Positions 19,203-28,464 of a stretch of 64,000 bases of DNA are shown here, piece after piece (positions within the stretch are counted from its first letter, which is position 1; each line of letters opens with the position of its first letter). The position numbers and the translations under genes are program-made. Below the pieces are notes generated by a model. It was not told the origin of the DNA. It did not search any database and saw only the letters and a list, made by a program, of their open reading frames with translations. This stretch comes from an uncultured Erythrobacter sp. Its GTDB lineage: Bacteria > Pseudomonadota > Alphaproteobacteria > Sphingomonadales > Sphingomonadaceae. Where the stretch lies: positions 1,884,501-1,948,500 of the forward strand of contig CANMTU010000001.1 in the NCBI GenBank assembly GCA_947501005.1. The letters run 5' to 3'.

Positions 19203-19768
19203 GGATCTTTGCCAAACGCACCGGACTGCTCGCCGCCGCCCTTTGCTCGACCATTATGGTCGCAGGCTGCGGGGAAAATGCCGGCGAACCCGCGACCGAG
19301 GCGTCCATAGCCACGGTCGACACGACGATTGCCGGCGCGTTGAACGACGTGGCCGACATGGGCACCCTGTCGGATATCGTCTCGGTCGCGAAACTCGGCC
19401 CGGTATTCGACGGGCCGGGAAGCTATACCCTGCTCGCCCCCGACGACGAGGCGTTCGCGGCGCTGGGCCAGCCGGCCGCACAACTGACCGGGGAAGACCA
19501 GCGCCCGGTCGTGATCGCCCTGCTGCGCGAACACGTCCTGCCCGGGCAATTGACGCAGGAGAACATTGCCGAGGCGATCACGTCGCATGGCGGCCCCGTC
19601 ACCATGACGACGCTGGGCGGCACCGAGGTGACCTTCTCGCAAGACGGAGACACGATCACCGTCGACAATGGGCAAGGCGCCACCGGCACGTTGACCGGCG
19701 AGGCGATCATCGCGCAGAACGGCTCGATCATCGCGCTTGACCGGGTGCTGGTGCCGGGCGGAAGCTGA
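19199..19768 (+). CDS. Fasciclin-domain lipoprotein
   Basis: 189 residues. The signal ends MVAGC, so the mature protein is lipidated. One fasciclin (FAS1) domain covers about residues 45-187: the H1-type segment YTLLAPDDEAFAAL is followed by LREHVLPGQLTQENI and the closing GSIIALDRVLVPG, as in family members. FAS1 proteins usually mediate adhesion to cells or matrix. The start overlaps the stop of the secreted low-complexity protein, suggesting a two-protein surface unit. Its stop is 4 bp from the convergent tamB stop. Confidence 0.88.
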   Translation: MRIFAKRTGLLAAALCSTIMVAGCGENAGEPATEASIATVDTTIAGALNDVADMGTLSDIVSVAKLGPVFDGPGSYTLLAPDDEAFAALGQPAAQLTGEDQRPVVIALLREHVLPGQLTQENIAEAITSHGGPVTMTTLGGTEVTFSQDGDTITVDNGQGATGTLTGEAIIAQNGSIIALDRVLVPGGS

Positions 19769-19772
19769 GCGT

Positions 19773-22700
19773 TCAATAGTCGCGGCTGATTTCCGCCACG
19801 GCGCTTTCGCGTCCGATGGTCGAGACGCTGGCCAATAGCGAAAGCCAGTTGGTCACGCGGAACTCGACCTCGGTCGCGCTGTATCCGCGCCCGTCGGTAA
19901 TCAGTTCGACATAGACCCGCCGACCCAGGTTCTTGCCGATCGCGACCGAGGTGCCGCGCTCCAGAACCGGATCGGCCGCGACGATCCGCAACCGGTCGAG
20001 CCCGATGGCGCTGCGCAACCGGTTGATCGGGTCGAGCCCCGCCCCGCCCCGCAGGCTGGCCAGCGCAGCGCCCAGTTGCAGCGCGTCGGTCGCCGAGAGC
20101 GAGGTGATCGAGCCCCCGAACAGCAGGCGGGCCAGCAGTTCCTCTTCCGGCAGGACCGGTTCGGAGGTGAAGGCGATTTCCGGTTCGGCAGCGTTCCCTG
20201 TGACGTTGGCGATGACGGTCAGGCCCTGACGGTCGGTCTCGGCGCGGATGTCCAGCCGGGGATCGATCGGCCCGCTGTCGTCGAAGGTGATTTCGCCGCG
20301 CGTCAGTTCGAACTGGGTGCCGGCGAAGGTATAGTCGCCGCGCACCACCTGCGCCGATCCGCCGATCCGCGGTTCGCTGGTGGTGCCGCGCAGCATGATG
20401 CTGGCGCGCCATTCGCTGTTGAGCCCCATGCCGTCGACCTCGATCCCGTTGGGGGCGCGAGCATCGATCAGATAGCGCCAGGGCCGCGCCGTGGTCGGCG
20501 AGGGATCGCGATCGGGCGGCACGTTGATCTCGCGGGTCGCGATCTGGGGCAGCCGCATATCCTCGTCCGCCGTGCCGAGGCTCCACCGCGCACGGTTCAC
20601 CGTCACCCGTCCGGCGATGGTCCCGCCTAGCCCGTCGGAGATGATCCGCAACGGCCCCGTCACCGTCGCGCGCAAGCCATTGGCATTGAGCAGTGGCGCC
20701 CGTTTGGCGGAAACCCGCAAGTCGAGCGAGGGTCCGCGAATTTCCGTGAACCGCCCGCGAATGCGCTCGCCCAGGCCGGCAAGGTCGATCGTGCCGGACC
20801 CGGTCACGCTGCCCTCGTCGCCGGCGCGTCCGGAAAAGCCGGTGATCCGCAGGCGCGATCCGGCGAAGGTCCCGCGCGCCTTGACGTTGCGCAGATCGGT
20901 GCCGGAGAGGGAGCTGCGGAGCCGCAGGTCATCGCTGCGCAGCGACCCGCGCACGCGCGGATCGGCGAGCGTCCCGCTGGCATTGGCGACGATCGCGATC
21001 GGCCCGGTCAAGTCGATGGCGTTGACCGCGGCAAGGCGCCACAGGCTCTCGGCCGCCCCCTCGTAGCGCAGCTGCGCTGCGAGTTGCCCGGCCCGCAGGC
21101 GGCTCGCAAGATCGCCGCCCGCGGGCAGCCGGGAAATGACCGCCTGGATGCGGCCCCGCCGGATATCGGCGTTCGCAAGGATCGCGCGCGCCTCCAGCCG
21201 CTCCGCCTCCAGCCGCGCGACGAGCGAGAGATCGACCGGCCGCGAGGTGAGGACCAGTCCCGAGCGGGTCAGGTTGTCGACCTTCACGCGAACTTCGCCG
21301 GTCGGCCGCGTGGCGGCACCATCACGGTAGTCGACCACGCCGGAAATCGTGCCCCCCAGGCCGAGGTCCGATGTGAAGGCGTCGGTGAACGAAAGCGGCA
21401 TGCGCGCGAATTTGAGCTGCGCCGCCGTCTCACCCTGTCCGGTCATGCCCGAGATCAAGGCCGCACCGTCGCCGTAATTCAGCTGGGTCGGGGCGAGGCG
21501 CCAGCCGCCCTGCTGCACGCGGGTGAGGATCGCGCGGCGCGGCATCGTGATCGGCCGGCCGGCGAATGCGCCCTTGGCGGCGACGCCGATGCGGTCGGGT
21601 TCGAACAGGGCATTCACGTCGAGCGCGAACCGGCTGCCCCGCGATCCGGACAGGCTGGCATCGACCCTGCCGGACCCATTGCTGACGGTTCCGCGCGCCG
21701 CGAGGCTGCCGATGAACAGCGAACCGTAGGAGAGGCCCTGCGCGCTGGCCGTGCCGGTGAAGCTGGTGCGCCCGGTTGCGATGATCCCGCGCGCGTTCAC
21801 CTCGCCGCGCGTTATGGCCAGCGCGGTCGCCCCGCCGAACCGGGCATTTCTCGCATCGAGTGCGATGGCGAGGCCCTGCCCCCCGCCGCGCGGCGCAAGC
21901 GTGATCGTCCCGTCCAGCCCACCGCCGGAAAGCGCGACCGTGCCCGCAATTCCATTACCGACAAGATCGACCGAACCGGTCACCTCGGTATCGGACACGG
22001 CCAGCTCGCGAATGGCGATCCGGGTCGGGCCACCGGTGCGGGCGAACAGGTCGAAACGGCCCGCGAACGGTCCGAGAACCGAGCCGCCTTCCGCATCGAT
22101 CGCGAAGCCATCGGCGATCGGCGCGAGCGAGAGCCGCACGTTCTCCAATCCGTTTACCGGCCGGGCGAATACGAACCGGGCCGTCGGCGCGCCGTTCGCG
22201 ACCCGCGCCTCAACTGTGAAGCCGCCGAACCGTGCCTGCGTGCCGCGCCCGGCGAGGCGGGTCGTGCCGCTGCCCAGCGATCCGTCCAAGCGCATCTGCA
22301 GCTTCGCCGCGTCGATGCGGACATCGTCGAACGCCAGGTCCGCGCCGCGCGCCGTCGCGATCCCGCCGCGCACGCGGATCGTGGGGCCGGCAAGATCGGC
22401 CAGCGTGGCGTTCGCGACCCGCGCGATCCGCCCGTCGATCTCGGAGGCGAGGCGCCAAGCCCCCCCGGGGCCGAGGCGGAAGTCGATCATTGCCGTACCG
22501 CCCCCGGTGCCGACATTCTCGAACACCAGCCCGTCCGCCCGCACGGGGCCGGCCACGCGGTAGGTCCTGGCCGCCACATCACCCCTCAGGGCGAGGTTCG
22601 CGGCAAGCCCCCGGAACGCCAGCTTGAGATCCTCGCCCACCAGCCGGTTGCCCGCCAGCGTGAGGCGGCCGCTGCCCATGCCGTTCACCAGCCGCGGATC

Positions 22701-23975
22701 GATCAGCGCATTGCCGCTTCGAACCCGCGCCACCGTCAGATCAAGGGGAACGATCAGCCGCGTTCCGTCGAACCGTGCCGTCCCCTGCTGGCGCAGGTCG
22801 GAAATGCGGATCGTGCCGGTCTGCAATCGGCCGATCCGCAGATCGTGCACGATGGCGAGATCATCGAACCGGCCGTCGAGCGTGGCGTCGAGCCGGGCGT
22901 CGTCCAACGGCACGTTCCGGTCGAACAGGCGCGGATCTCGCAGCCGCGCGGCCAGCCGCACATCCCCGAACCGGTTTCGCGCCAGGTCGACCGTGCCCCG
23001 GGCGCGGGCCGCGAGCGCATCGCTCGACAGGATCACCTGCCCGTCGAACACTCGGTCTTCGATCCCGATGTTCGCCTTCAGCGCCACATCGCTGCCGAGC
23101 AGCCGCGCCGCCAATCCGGAAACGAAGTCCGACGGATCGACCTTGCCGAGCAAGCCGATCCGCCCGGACCGGTTGGTCACCTGCAAGGCCGCCACCCGCC
23201 GCGCCTCGCTGCGCGCCAGCAGCGTGCCGTTCCAGGCGCGCCACGTCCCCTCGCCGCGCAGCCGGGCGGTGTAGGCCTCGTTCAGGCCGAGCAGGCCGGC
23301 GATCGGCCCGTCCGCCGCGGCATCGAGATCGAGCGCGAGATCGAAATCGTCGCCATCGGGTTCGGCGTGCAGCCGCACGGCCGCCCGGTCCTGCGCGCCC
23401 AGCCTCGCCCGCCCGGCGACGAACAGCCGGCGGTCGTCGACCTGCACGTCGGCCAGCAGGTTCACCTGCTGCGCCCGGGGTCCGGCTATGCCGGGGGCAA
23501 GCGTCAGCCGGTCGATCTCGAGCCGGTCGATCGAGATGTCGAACCCCGGCAGGATCGGATTGTCTTCCATGCTCGGCAGGAATTGCGGCACGCGCGTCAG
23601 CACCGCGCCGCGCACGACAAGGCTGCGAATATCGAGGCGGTTGCGCAGCCAGCCGCGCGGGTTCCAGTCGATCTCGGCCCGCGGAATGGTGGCGAAGACC
23701 CCTTGCGGGTCGGACAGGACGACATCGTGCAGCACCGCGGCGCCGTAGATATTCCCGTCGATCCGACCGATGCGGATGTTGAGCCCGTTGGGCAGGGTCT
23801 GCTCGCCGATGCGCTGCGCGATGAAGCGTTCGCCGACCGGGGTGTTGAGCACGGCGATCCCGGCAAGGACCAGGACCACCAAAGCCGCGACGATCGCCAG
23901 CAGCCACCGGGCCGCCCGCTTGCGGCGGCCCCGGCGCGGCGCGGGCGCCGGAGTCTCTGCAGGCGCTTGCTCCAT
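19773..23975 (-). CDS. tamB: Translocation and assembly module subunit TamB
   Basis: A 1400-residue periplasm-spanning protein anchored by an N-terminal membrane helix (about residues 24-44, after a Pro/Arg-rich start). It is built of long repetitive beta-strands forming a hydrophobic groove. It cooperates with TamA in outer-membrane protein insertion and lipid transport between membranes. The N-terminal NTPVGERFIAQRI is typical. The C-terminal conserved TamB/DUF490 domain includes YTFAGTQFELTRGEITFDDS and a final LGRRVYVELITD plus EFRVTNWLSL segment. The ATG overlaps the tamA stop by one base. Confidence 0.95.
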   Translation of the reverse strand: MEQAPAETPAPAPRRGRRKRAARWLLAIVAALVVLVLAGIAVLNTPVGERFIAQRIGEQTLPNGLNIRIGRIDGNIYGAAVLHDVVLSDPQGVFATIPRAEIDWNPRGWLRNRLDIRSLVVRGAVLTRVPQFLPSMEDNPILPGFDISIDRLEIDRLTLAPGIAGPRAQQVNLLADVQVDDRRLFVAGRARLGAQDRAAVRLHAEPDGDDFDLALDLDAAADGPIAGLLGLNEAYTARLRGEGTWRAWNGTLLARSEARRVAALQVTNRSGRIGLLGKVDPSDFVSGLAARLLGSDVALKANIGIEDRVFDGQVILSSDALAARARGTVDLARNRFGDVRLAARLRDPRLFDRNVPLDDARLDATLDGRFDDLAIVHDLRIGRLQTGTIRISDLRQQGTARFDGTRLIVPLDLTVARVRSGNALIDPRLVNGMGSGRLTLAGNRLVGEDLKLAFRGLAANLALRGDVAARTYRVAGPVRADGLVFENVGTGGGTAMIDFRLGPGGAWRLASEIDGRIARVANATLADLAGPTIRVRGGIATARGADLAFDDVRIDAAKLQMRLDGSLGSGTTRLAGRGTQARFGGFTVEARVANGAPTARFVFARPVNGLENVRLSLAPIADGFAIDAEGGSVLGPFAGRFDLFARTGGPTRIAIRELAVSDTEVTGSVDLVGNGIAGTVALSGGGLDGTITLAPRGGGQGLAIALDARNARFGGATALAITRGEVNARGIIATGRTSFTGTASAQGLSYGSLFIGSLAARGTVSNGSGRVDASLSGSRGSRFALDVNALFEPDRIGVAAKGAFAGRPITMPRRAILTRVQQGGWRLAPTQLNYGDGAALISGMTGQGETAAQLKFARMPLSFTDAFTSDLGLGGTISGVVDYRDGAATRPTGEVRVKVDNLTRSGLVLTSRPVDLSLVARLEAERLEARAILANADIRRGRIQAVISRLPAGGDLASRLRAGQLAAQLRYEGAAESLWRLAAVNAIDLTGPIAIVANASGTLADPRVRGSLRSDDLRLRSSLSGTDLRNVKARGTFAGSRLRITGFSGRAGDEGSVTGSGTIDLAGLGERIRGRFTEIRGPSLDLRVSAKRAPLLNANGLRATVTGPLRIISDGLGGTIAGRVTVNRARWSLGTADEDMRLPQIATREINVPPDRDPSPTTARPWRYLIDARAPNGIEVDGMGLNSEWRASIMLRGTTSEPRIGGSAQVVRGDYTFAGTQFELTRGEITFDDSGPIDPRLDIRAETDRQGLTVIANVTGNAAEPEIAFTSEPVLPEEELLARLLFGGSITSLSATDALQLGAALASLRGGAGLDPINRLRSAIGLDRLRIVAADPVLERGTSVAIGKNLGRRVYVELITDGRGYSATEVEFRVTNWLSLLASVSTIGRESAVAEISRDY

Positions 23976-26119
23976 CAGAACGCCTGCCCCAGCGACACAT
24001 AGACCGCGACGGGCGCGTCGGTGGGTTCAGGGTTCAGCGGCACGCCGACATCGACGCGGATCGGACCGAAGCTGGTGAGGTAGCGAAGCCCGACGCCCGC
24101 GCCGTATTTGACAAAGCGGAAATCGGGCGTCTGGCTCACCGAGACGGCACCGGCATCGAGGAATGGCACGACCGACACCGCGCCGTCGAACAGGCCGGTG
24201 CGGATGCGCGCCTCGATCGAGGCTTCGACCAGGCTGCGCCCGCCCAGCGGCCGGCCGAGTTCGTCGCGCGGGCCGATGGTTTCGTAGCCATAGCCGCGCA
24301 CCGAGGCGCCGCCGCCCGCATACAGCCTGCGCGAAGGGGCGATGCCGAACAGCGGCGCCCCCTGGATCGTCGCCCCGCGCAGCCGGCCCGCAAGGACGAT
24401 GCGCTCGCTCACCCGGCGGTAATAGCTCGCATCCACCTGGTTGCGCAGATAGACGAAACTCTGTCCCTCGGTCTGCGACAGTTCGGGCGCAAGGAACCCG
24501 CTGAGGCGATAACCTTGCGTCGGATCGAGCAGCGAATCGGTCGTATCCACCGTCGCGCGGCCGAACAGCGAACCGATGAAATAGGTCTGGCGGGGGAGCG
24601 GGATGCCCTCGAACACGCGGTTGCGCTCGTCGGTGGCAAGGATTTCCGCGCCAAGCCCCCAGCTGAAGGGTTTCTGAAACAGTAGGGTCGACAGCTTCTC
24701 GATGGTGCCGCGTACCGCAACCGTGTTCGCGTCATAGGCCTCGGTATCGACCGCGCGGGCATAGGCGTCGATGGTCAGCACCTTGTCGCGCCCGGTGAAA
24801 TTGTTCTTGCGGAAGGTGATACCGCCCAATTGCTCGCGCGTGCCGACGATGGCGCGCACGCGCAGCGCCCCCTCGGGCGGGAAGAGGTTGCGGTGTTCCC
24901 ACGCGGCCTGCAGGCGCACGCCCTCTTCCGAACCGTAGCCGATCGCGCCCGAGATGGTCCGCGGCCGGGCGCGCGTGATCCCGACATCCATGGCCACCAC
25001 GCCCGGTTCGCCGGCTTGCGGGGGCGCGACCTCGCGCGGCGTGATGTCGATCGAGGAGACCAGCCCGGTCGCCGAAATCGCCCGCCGCAGGTCGAGCACG
25101 AGGCTGCGCTGATAGGTATCGCCCGTGCGGAACCGCGCGATGGACTGGAGATGCGATCCGGCAAGAAATTCCGGATCGTCGCTGGTCACGTCGCCGAAGA
25201 CGTATTTGCCGTTCGGGTCGACCACCAGGGTCAGGTCGCCTTCCACCCGCGCATGGTCGATTACCAGTTGCGGCGGCGCGATCTCCGCAAACGCATAGCC
25301 GCTTTCGCCCAGCGCCTCGTCGAGGCGGGCCTGCTGTTCGACCAGCGTATCCGATTGCAGGTAATCGCCCGGCGCAATGGCGAAGGTATCGCGCAGCGCG
25401 GCGCTGTCGGGCGCTTGCCCCAATTGCCCCAGATCGATCGACCCATAGCGATAGCGCGGCCCCGGGACGATATCGAACCGCACAATGGGCGTATCGGCGT
25501 CCGCCTCACCCTGCCCCGGCTGCGCATCGGCGCCGACCGAGCGGATGATCTCGCCGTCGTAATAGCCGTAGACGCGCAGCAGGTTTTCCAGCACCCGCTC
25601 GTCCGACCGGGCCCGCGCGCCCAGCTGGCCGACGCTTTCATCGTCGCTGTCGAGTTCCTCGATGGTCGACAATGCCTCGAACCGATCCACGAAGTCGCGA
25701 CGCTCGGAAAATGGCGGTTCGCGCTGCGGGAAGCCGAGGACGAGGTTGTCGCCCAGCCGTTCGGTTTCGGCATCGGCGAACACGATGTCGGGGCTGCGAT
25801 CTTCGAGTTGCACGAACTCGATGGGTTCCTCAGGAACGAGCGTCTCGAACCCCTCGATCGCGATGTCGTCGGGCCACGGCAGGGGATCGGGCGGGTCGAT
25901 GATCGGCGTGTCGAGATCGGGCACGTCCAACCCCGCATCGGGTGCAGGATCGAATGCGGCATCGTCAGTGCCCTGCTCAGCCCAATCGTCCGGGTTCTCG
26001 ACCGCGCTGTCCGGGATGAGGTCTTCGAGGGCCGGTGTCGTGCTGCGGTCCTGCGCCCATGCGGCGGGCGGCGCGGCAGCCGCGATCAGCGCGCCGAGCG
26101 CGAGGGCCAGACGCGAAAC
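23975..26119 (-). CDS. tamA: Outer-membrane assembly factor TamA (BamA/Omp85 family)
   Basis: Outer-membrane 16-strand barrel with N-terminal POTRA domains, partner of TamB. The signal peptide SRLALALGALIAAAAPPAAWAQ is clear. An acidic linker follows, then POTRA-like repeats (about residues 110-390) and a barrel containing GYGYETIGPRDELGRPLGG and ending VYVSLGQAF with the terminal Phe of outer-membrane proteins. No ATG, GTG or TTG lies between the upstream stop region and the signal peptide. The open frame only gains an ATG 98 codons earlier, inside bpt. I placed the start at GTT 26117-26119, preceded by GCGGAATAGC. A CTG at 26108-26110 is the alternative. Confidence 0.88.
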   Translation of the reverse strand, partial: VSRLALALGALIAAAAPPAAWAQDRSTTPALEDLIPDSAVENPDDWAEQGTDDAAFDPAPDAGLDVPDLDTPIIDPPDPLPWPDDIAIEGFETLVPEEPIEFVQLEDRSPDIVFADAETERLGDNLVLGFPQREPPFSERRDFVDRFEALSTIEELDSDDESVGQLGARARSDERVLENLLRVYGYYDGEIIRSVGADAQPGQGEADADTPIVRFDIVPGPRYRYGSIDLGQLGQAPDSAALRDTFAIAPGDYLQSDTLVEQQARLDEALGESGYAFAEIAPPQLVIDHARVEGDLTLVVDPNGKYVFGDVTSDDPEFLAGSHLQSIARFRTGDTYQRSLVLDLRRAISATGLVSSIDITPREVAPPQAGEPGVVAMDVGITRARPRTISGAIGYGSEEGVRLQAAWEHRNLFPPEGALRVRAIVGTREQLGGITFRKNNFTGRDKVLTIDAYARAVDTEAYDANTVAVRGTIEKLSTLLFQKPFSWGLGAEILATDERNRVFEGIPLPRQTYFIGSLFGRATVDTTDSLLDPTQGYRLSGFLAPELSQTEGQSFVYLRNQVDASYYRRVSERIVLAGRLRGATIQGAPLFGIAPSRRLYAGGGASVRGYGYETIGPRDELGRPLGGRSLVEASIEARIRTGLFDGAVSVVPFLDAGAVSVSQTPDFRFVKYGAGVGLRYLTSFGPIRVDVGVPLNPEPTDAPVAVYVSLGQAF

Positions 26120-26120
26120 G

Positions 26121-26963
26121 CTATTCCGCGAGGCGGTAGTCGTGCGGCACGCGATCCTTGGCGGGCAGCCTCCCGGCGGCGCGCTGTTCGCGCGGCCGGG
26201 TGGCTTCTGCGATGCGGCGTTTCTGCTCGTCTTCCGGCATGCGTTCCCAGCCGGAGCGGGTAAGCCGGTCGAGCGGGCGGAACCGCACCTTGTACTGCAT
26301 CCGCTCCGATCCCTCGACCCAGTAGCCGAGATAGACGTAGGGCAGACCGTGGGCGGCCGCACGGCGGATGTGCTCGAGAATGATGAAATTTCCAAACCCG
26401 CCGCGATCCTCAATGTCCGGGTCGTAGAAGCTGTAGATCATCGACAGCCCGTCGCCCTGGATATCGGTGAGGCAGGCGCCGATCAGCCTGCCCGGTCTGC
26501 CCCCCACGCCGGGCTCCCGATATTCGACCATGTAGCTGGAAACGGGCGTGTGTTCCACCATATCCGCAAAATCGGATTCGTCCATTTCCGCCATGCCGCC
26601 GCCGGGATGGCGCGCGGCGAGATAGCGGCGCAGCAGCGCGTATTGCTCGTCCGTCGCCCAGGGGCGGCACTCGCTCACCTCGATGTCGCGATTGGCTTTC
26701 AACGTCCGCTTCTGACTGCCCGACGGCTTGAATTCGTCGGCCACTACGCGCACCGAGACGCAGGCCTGGCAATCCATGCAGGACGGGCGATAGGCGACCG
26801 TCTGGCTGCGGCGGAACCCGATCCGGCCCAGCGCCTCGATCAGCTCGTCCGCATTCTCGCCCCGCAATTCGGTGAAGACCTTGCGTTCGAACTTCCCCGG
26901 CAGATAGGGGCAGGCCGACGGGCTGGTCACGAAGAAGCGGGGGAAGCGGATTGGGGCCGTCAC
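26121..26963 (-). CDS. bpt: Aspartate/glutamate leucyltransferase (bacterial N-degron transferase)
   Basis: Transfers Leu from Leu-tRNA to N-terminal Asp/Glu of proteins, marking them for ClpS/ClpAP. The 280-residue product is homologous to eukaryotic arginyltransferase ATE1: [14 protein letters not shown] with Cys18, and a Cys cluster [15 protein letters not shown] (Cys62, 65, 68). The C-terminal acyltransferase region contains [20 protein letters not shown] start at 26961-26963. Its TAG stop directly precedes tamA, and a TTAA-N7-TTAA box lies 73 bp upstream of the start, so it is probably first in a bpt-tamA-tamB operon. Confidence 0.93.
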   Translation of the reverse strand: MTAPIRFPRFFVTSPSACPYLPGKFERKVFTELRGENADELIEALGRIGFRRSQTVAYRPSCMDCQACVSVRVVADEFKPSGSQKRTLKANRDIEVSECRPWATDEQYALLRRYLAARHPGGGMAEMDESDFADMVEHTPVSSYMVEYREPGVGGRPGRLIGACLTDIQGDGLSMIYSFYDPDIEDRGGFGNFIILEHIRRAAAHGLPYVYLGYWVEGSERMQYKVRFRPLDRLTRSGWERMPEDEQKRRIAEATRPREQRAAGRLPAKDRVPHDYRLAE

Positions 26964-27035
26964 GGGATCGGGCGTCCTTTCACGGGGAGGAAATGGCTGT
27001 TCTCTTGCCCCGTATATGCCCCACCGTGCGATCCG

Positions 27036-27050
27036 TTAAAAGGCTCTTAA
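27036..27050. promoter_or_regulatory. Candidate CtrA-binding box
   Basis: TTAA, AAGGCTC, TTAA: an exact TTAA-N7-TTAA motif followed by CC, in the intergenic region between ilvA (ends 27092) and bpt (starts 26963). In alphaproteobacteria this is the full CtrA consensus; CtrA controls division, motility and surface genes. Such a motif is rare by chance in high-G+C DNA. Regulation of bpt-tamAB by CtrA is inferred. Confidence 0.5.
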
Positions 27051-27091
27051 CCACGAAAATTCGCGGTTCGTTGATTTTCGCCCCCGCCCGC

Positions 27092-28345
27092 TCAGTCCAG
27101 TTCGGCCAACTCCACGTGATAGCCCTTGTCGCGCAGCGCGTCCGACAGGCGGTCGATCTGCGAGCCGTCGCGCGCCTCGCACTCGATCTCGGTAATCAGC
27201 CCCTTGGCGGGCAGGCTGGTGAAGATGCGCTGGTGATAGATCTCGATGATGTTGACGTTATGCGCGTCGAATTCGCGCATCACCTTGAACAGGGCGCCGG
27301 GGCGGTCCTGCAGGGTGATCCGCAGCCGCGCCAGCCGGCCCGAGCGGGCAAGGTCGCGCAGCAACACGTTGGCAAGCAGGCGGGTGTCGATATTGCCGCC
27401 GCACAGCACCAGGCCGACCGTCTTGCCGGCGAACTTTTCCGGGTTCGACAGCACCGCCGCCAGCCCCGCCGCGCCCGCGCCTTCCACCACCGTCTTCTCG
27501 ATCTGCAGCAGCAGCGAGACGGAATGTTCGAGCGAGGCTTCGTCCACCAGCAGAATCTCGTCCACCAGTTCGCCGATGATCTGCGAGGTGAACGCGCCCG
27601 GCGCCTTCACCGCGATGCCCTCGGCCAGCGTATCCCCGCCGCAGGGCTGCGCATCGCCGGTGACGTGGGAATACATCGAGGGAAACAGCCGCGCCTGCAC
27701 GCCGATCATCTCGATCTTCGGATTCAGCGCATCGGCGACCGTCGCCATTCCGCTCATCAGCCCGCCGCCGCCGATCGGCACGACGAGGCAATCGAAATCG
27801 TCCTTCTGCTCGAGCATTTCGAGCGCCACCGTCCCCTGCCCGGCAGCGACTTTCGGATCGTCGAACGGGTGAACGAAGGTCAGCCCCCGCTCCGCCTCCA
27901 GCGTGCGGGCATGGGCGTAGGCCTCGTCGAACGTCTCGCCATGGAGTTCGACATTGCCGCCGACGCTTTCGGTCTGCATCACCTTCACGCTCGGCGTGGT
28001 CTGCGGCATCACGATGGTGACCGGCACGCCGAGGCGGCGGCCGTGATAGGACAGCCCCTGCGAATGATTGCCGGCCGAGGCCGCGATGACGCCGTTCCGA
28101 CGCTGCTCGTCGCTCAATTGCAGCAGGGCGTTCAAGGCGCCGCGTTCCTTGTAGGCGGCGGTGAATTGCTGGTTCTCGAACTTCAGCCAGATATCCGCAC
28201 CGGTGATTTCCGACAGGGTGATGGAGTGCATCATCGGCGTCTTCACCACCGCACCATCGATCCGGCGGGCGGCATCGCGCACGTCGTCGAGCGTGAGAAG
28301 AGCGCGCGCATCGGGCGCCGGCGTTTTGGCTGTGGCCTCTGTCAT
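27092..28345 (-). CDS. ilvA: Threonine ammonia-lyase with one C-terminal ACT domain
   Basis: PLP enzyme converting threonine to 2-oxobutyrate and ammonia, the entry to isoleucine synthesis. The 417-residue product has the PLP Lys66 in TAAYKERGA, SAGNHSQG, and the glycine-rich phosphate loop PIGGGGLMSG. A single ACT domain occupies about residues 340-417 (LRITLQDRPGALFKVMREF). Biosynthetic E. coli IlvA has two ACT-like units at about 510 residues, so this is the short form common in alphaproteobacteria; it may be biosynthetic or catabolic. ATG at 28343-28345. Confidence 0.93.
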   Translation of the reverse strand: MTEATAKTPAPDARALLTLDDVRDAARRIDGAVVKTPMMHSITLSEITGADIWLKFENQQFTAAYKERGALNALLQLSDEQRRNGVIAASAGNHSQGLSYHGRRLGVPVTIVMPQTTPSVKVMQTESVGGNVELHGETFDEAYAHARTLEAERGLTFVHPFDDPKVAAGQGTVALEMLEQKDDFDCLVVPIGGGGLMSGMATVADALNPKIEMIGVQARLFPSMYSHVTGDAQPCGGDTLAEGIAVKAPGAFTSQIIGELVDEILLVDEASLEHSVSLLLQIEKTVVEGAGAAGLAAVLSNPEKFAGKTVGLVLCGGNIDTRLLANVLLRDLARSGRLARLRITLQDRPGALFKVMREFDAHNVNIIEIYHQRIFTSLPAKGLITEIECEARDGSQIDRLSDALRDKGYHVELAELD

Positions 28346-28464
28346 GGTCCGGCGCCCTACGGCCCCCGCGCGGTTCGCGCAATTGCGGAAGGGCTTTCGC
28401 CGCGCCGGGCGATCGCTTAGGCAGCCGGTTCAAGGACATCATCCGCAATCGGGGTCGCCATCAG

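Noticed and set aside
21084-24002. A 972-residue plus-strand open frame
   Set aside because: It lies opposite tamB, whose protein has clear TamB features; the plus frame is Arg/Gln/Ala-rich without motifs.
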